A stretch of DNA of 62,257 nucleotides from assembly GCA_900404475.1 (NCBI GenBank), contig OUQQ01000166.1, forward strand, positions 1-62,257, written 5' to 3'. Position 1 is the first letter of the stretch. Each line of letters opens with the position of its first letter. A program made the position numbers and the translations under genes. Source of the stretch: Spongospora subterranea (Eukaryota; Endomyxa; Phytomyxea; Plasmodiophorida; Plasmodiophoridae). The notes under the pieces are model-generated. The model saw only the letters and a program-made list of their open reading frames with translations. It was not told the origin of the DNA and did not search any database. Of this stretch, positions 59,412 through 62,257 are shown in pieces.

Positions 59412-59982
59412 TCAGTCAGCTCCGGTTTTCCTTTTCCGTCGTAGTGCTCGATTCGCTGCAGCTTGAGCCAACCTCTGTTTCTCATAGTCTTTGAATAGAA
59501 GCACAAACTCGTTCGGGTTCGATAACTCGCATTTATGGCCCCGTTCGATACTATTACAGCAGATAACTTCTCCATTAACAGTCAACGCTTTGCTCATGCA
59601 AGGAGAGGATTTGTTGATATTGTCGGTGATTTCTAATCCACCCTGGACATTACCATTTGGAACTGAAGAACGCCTCAAAAAAGACTGAAATAATGCGCTC
59701 GATGGAGGGAGACAAGATTGTTGTATTTGACTCAACAAACGCGTAGGGTCTAGTTTGTCAATTTCCTATTCACCAATAATCAGAAACCGGATTAAGCTTT
59801 GGAAGTAATGGGGTTACCTGTTCTGGTATTGCTAATAATGATTGCAGGCGATAGCGTAGACGCTCTAAAGGAAGGTTGTGTTTGAGCGGTTGCATGCTAT
59901 GGAGGAGCAAGGCAAGACTTTGATGTATCGCTTGAAACTGATCGGTTGTGATTGGACCTGAACGGTTCTCATGATCACACAT
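59412..59982 (-). CDS. unrecognised gene, last two exons
   Basis: Two minus-strand exons (59982 to about 59818 and about 59767 to 59412) join over a roughly 52-bp GT..AG intron. The first reads ITTDQFQAIHQSLALLLHSM then ERLRYRLQSLLAIPEQ. The second reads EIDKLDPTRLLSQIQQSCLP, KALTVNGEVICCNSIERGHK and a basic end, RALRRKRKTGAD. It is mostly helical, with a cysteine pair and a basic nuclear-localisation-like C-terminus. Upstream exons probably exist between 59.98 and 60.29 kb (a candidate start MDSDEFWW near 60.28 kb) but I could not join them. No family is recognised. Confidence 0.45.
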
Positions 59983-60829
59983 ACTCGAATCCGCTGCGGC
60001 AAATTCTCAATTTTTTCCTTGATCTGCAAATCCAGGGGGTATCTACACTTGTCGAAGATGCGATACGATATTTTGAAGATGATGATAGCGGTTTCCCTTG
60101 TATTTGTTGTAATACCCGTTGATTATGGATCGTACAAGAGAACAAATATATACCCCGCCACCATTCTCCGCTGTTTCCGCATTCAGGTCCAAGTGCACAG
60201 TATGGTAGAACAGAGTTGCTCAAATAAAACTTGAATTTTTCAATCAGTGATTCGCCACCAAAACTCGTCACTATCCATTCTTATTTCAATTTGCCATAAG
60301 AAAGTATGTGGTGACAGAAAGTAGACTCCATGCCTGCCCTTTTGGCGCCGTAAAACGAATGGGTTCCACATTTTCCTACAGGTGGAGTGTACTCATCATT
60401 TCAAATGGAATCCACGGTTGTGTGTGCTGAATTGATTGTTTGAGTAACGGCGAGGAAATCAATCCAAAGGGAAAAGAACATCCGGGTGAAGGTCGCCGAG
60501 GAAGTAGCAGCTGTTGTATTCGCAGCAACCCATTAGTAAATTAATGAAACTTTTCGTTCACAGATAAAATGGATGATAAATTACCTGGCTGAAATCTGAC
60601 GGGGCACGAGCCACAGACTTTATATAGGTGAAAATGAGATTTGAATTTTTGTAATTATGTGTACTTTCCGGTCGGTTCAGATGATGACGACGAGTGTAAT
60701 GAAATAACGGGTACAACCCTTCCGGTATACTTTGCTCCGACTACCAATCGCATACTTCTTACCCCTCTTGGCGTTCAACACACCTACGTACGAAGTGAGG
60801 CGATACAACACACAGGCTGGCCGGTTTGA

Positions 60830-61093
60830 CTATGGGGCAGTTATTTCGTTCGAAAGAACCGTGTTGATAGTTGAGCGATAATGCTGTATCACCAATATGG
60901 GAAGTAAAAAAAGTTGGTGGTATAAACACTTGCTAATGAACAGGCTCCATCCGATGAGGCTAATATTCAGGTCCATAATTCCTGTTATGATCGCAAACCA
61001 GGTTGGGTTAAACGAATCATATGCGATTGACAAGCCAGCTATGTATAAAATACTTTTGAATTGTTTTCTGTCGAAACTATGACGCACCCACAC
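60830..61093 (-). CDS. unrecognised exon with hydrophobic segments
   Basis: The minus-strand frame has no ATG start of its own and so would be an internal or last exon. It reads FKSILYIAGLSIAYDSFNPT, WFAIITGIMDLNISLIGWSL and FLLPILVIQHYRSTIN, with two or three membrane-like stretches, and stops at 60830. I found no matching upstream exon with confidence and recognise no family. Confidence 0.3.
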   Translation of the reverse strand: MWVRHSFDRKQFKSILYIAGLSIAYDSFNPTWFAIITGIMDLNISLIGWSLFISKCLYHQLFLLPILVIQHYRSTINTVLSNEITAP

Positions 61094-61411
61094 AAACGTA
61101 AAAAGATACGAAAAGGGTTAAAATGCTGATACCTTTTCACAATTGTGGACAAAATTCTTTGCCGCTTTCTATGACCGTTTACAATCACATTTAGACTTTA
61201 CCCGAGATCCGCACCTTGAGAGGCAGTGGAGTTGTCGGCGGTCGCACGCTTCGAAGCCTTTTTGACGTGATTTAGGTACCGTGTGACCACGTTTCGCAGG
61301 TATTGCGTCTGGTCCAGAACATACGCTGACGCGTGTTTGCCTCAAGCGCATTCCCAGAACCCAGCGTGCAGGTTGTTGAAAGGACGATGACTCGCCCGAC
61401 TTGCCAAAGTG

Positions 61412-61736
61412 TGAATCACCCTCTACCGGATAATGATGACGAAGTGACGATGTTCGGAATTACATGAGTGATAATATAACGACGAATTTACCCATCAACA
61501 ACGAACATTCGTTTTAATAGGTTATGGGCCCAGTCGTTTGCGTCGGTGTTGTTGACGCCATAAAAGCCTTAGTGTCGTTGTCGTTGCTTGGGTCTTCGTC
61601 TGGCGATAGCGTGCCTGAATCCATAACCTATTAAAACGAATGTTCGTTGTTGATTGGTAAATTTGTTGTTATGTTATCAATCTTGTAATTCCGAACATTG
61701 TCACTTCTTCATCATCATCCGATAGAGGGTCAATTC
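61412..61736. repeat. inverted repeat with 116-bp arms
   Basis: Arms 61412-61527 and 61621-61736 are reverse complements with about 15-20 differences and a 93-bp spacer. The inner 38 bp or so around CGAACATTCGTTTTAATAGG is essentially identical. The outer parts keep a common peptide frame (PLPDNDDEVTMFGIT on plus for the left arm; PLSDDDEEVTMFGIT on minus for the right arm), with several third-position changes. Confidence 0.93.
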
Positions 61737-61897
61737 GGATCAACGACAACCAACGAAACGTCACATTCCGGAATGCAATTATTTTGATCCCCGCACGATG
61801 TGCCGTCCAGGAAATGTCGTTTGCCATATTCGTTTGAGAAGGGGAAGTGTGGACCCCGGCTCAGGGCCTGGTTCGTCGTTGATATGAATGGGGCTCT

Positions 61898-62019
61898 GCC
61901 GTGACTCGTGACTGTCCTCGCAAAAACTATACCGTAATAATGTGCGAGCAGCAGTGACTCGTCCCCGGAAAAACTAAAATAATGTGCGAAACAGCCGTGA
62001 CTCGTGACTGTCTTCGCAA
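61898..62019. repeat. direct repeat pair, 26 bp, 96 bp apart
   Basis: GCCGTGACTCGTGACTGTCC (continuing TCGCAA) at 61898-61923 recurs at 61994-62019 with one change. AATAATGTGCGA also occurs twice in between. This looks like a short degenerate tandem array of about 96-bp period. Confidence 0.8.
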
Positions 62020-62027
62020 TACTGTAG

Positions 62028-62257
62028 GGGCCTACAGAATTCACTGGCCGCACTAGCTGGCAAAAGCTGGCCCGCACATACTGGCTAGAACTGCGTCACG
62101 TGGAATATCACATTTTGCGCAAACTCGTCATGGTGAAGCGAATGGATTGGCAAGCGTGGGATTTCGAAGAACAGGACTTCGCATATTCACCTGCTAACAG
62201 TAGTGAACACCAGCTGGACAAAGATGGCGTTCCACTGGCTATCAGCGGTGAATGCAG
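62028..62257 (+). CDS. partial open frame running off the right edge, not recognised
   Basis: The frame is open from just after a TAG (62025-62027) to the end of the window. The first in-frame ATG is at 62130, reading MVKRMDWQAWDFEEQDFAYS, and upstream codons also read as protein (LARTYWLELRHVEYHILRK). It contains many acidic and aromatic residues, typical of coding sequence. Being truncated at 43-76 codons, it cannot be classified. Confidence 0.35.

Noticed and set aside
1..62257. Alternative genetic code (for example TAG/TAA reassigned), considered because of frame breaks in 0.2-1.2 kb
   Set aside because: TAA, TAG and TGA each end well-recognised genes at the expected C-terminus (CNOT11, bS6m, AP-1 mu).
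1..62257. tRNA, rRNA or other structured RNA genes
   Set aside because: No cloverleaf, B-box pattern or rRNA-like conserved block was noticed. A covariance-model scan would be needed to exclude them.

Overview
The window is eukaryotic nuclear DNA. It is densely packed with genes on both strands. Most genes are split by very short introns, roughly 48-63 bp in the cases I could place exactly, with GT..AG borders and two apparent GC..AG exceptions. TAA, TAG and TGA all end recognisable genes, so the code is standard. Two genes belong to the cilium/flagellum toolkit (CFAP57 and a MAK/ICK-type kinase), so the organism probably makes a flagellum. Together with a transmembrane-RGS protein, Mdm35/TRIAP1, SLX9, CDC50 and a plant/archaeal-type glutaminyl cyclase, this suggests a zoosporic fungus or a close relative such as a chytrid, blastoclad or aphelid-like lineage. 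That placement is inference. CNOT11, which yeasts lack, argues for an early-branching lineage.

Layout. 1-6.4 kb is repeat-rich: a 65-bp tandem repeat, a frame-disrupted multi-exon gene, an SLX9/FAM207A homologue, and four long inverted repeats. 6.5-8.4 kb holds mitochondrial ribosomal protein bS6m and U2AF1. 10.2-15 kb is one long minus-strand gene for CFAP57 (WD repeats, then coiled coil). 15.8-20.7 kb holds a PPR-like protein converging tail to tail on APC4. 20.8-22.1 kb is a decayed, Helitron-like remnant. 22.2-26.3 kb holds leukotriene A4 hydrolase and CNOT11, divergently arranged. 26.8-27.9 kb is an F-box coiled-coil protein. 28.1-29.2 kb is a 1.1-kb element with 90-bp GC-rich terminal inverted repeats.

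29.4-36.4 kb holds a TM-RGS protein, the MAK kinase and isobutyryl-CoA dehydrogenase. 36.86-37.6 kb holds a 100-N assembly gap inside a 40-bp tandem repeat and a near-perfect hairpin. 37.5-42.6 kb holds an unrecognised ORF, TRIAP1/Mdm35, a coiled-coil protein and a TMCO4/DUF726 hydrolase. 43.3-49.2 kb holds AP-1 mu, glutaminyl cyclase, an NDUFA7-like complex I subunit and cytochrome b5 reductase. 50.0-58.7 kb holds DGAT1, CDC50 and a half-size ABCA transporter. 59-62.3 kb holds unrecognised coding segments, a 116-bp-arm hairpin and a partial gene running off the end.

Most genes are unrelated housekeeping loci with no operon-like logic. Weak functional themes are mitochondria (bS6m, TRIAP1, NDUFA7, ACAD8, possibly PPR), membrane lipid and trafficking (DGAT1, CDC50, ABCA, AP-1 mu, TMCO4), and the flagellum (CFAP57, MAK). 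The most unusual property is the number of long, high-identity inverted repeats with short spacers. Several arms keep the same peptide reading frame on both sides, as if coding fragments had been duplicated head to head.
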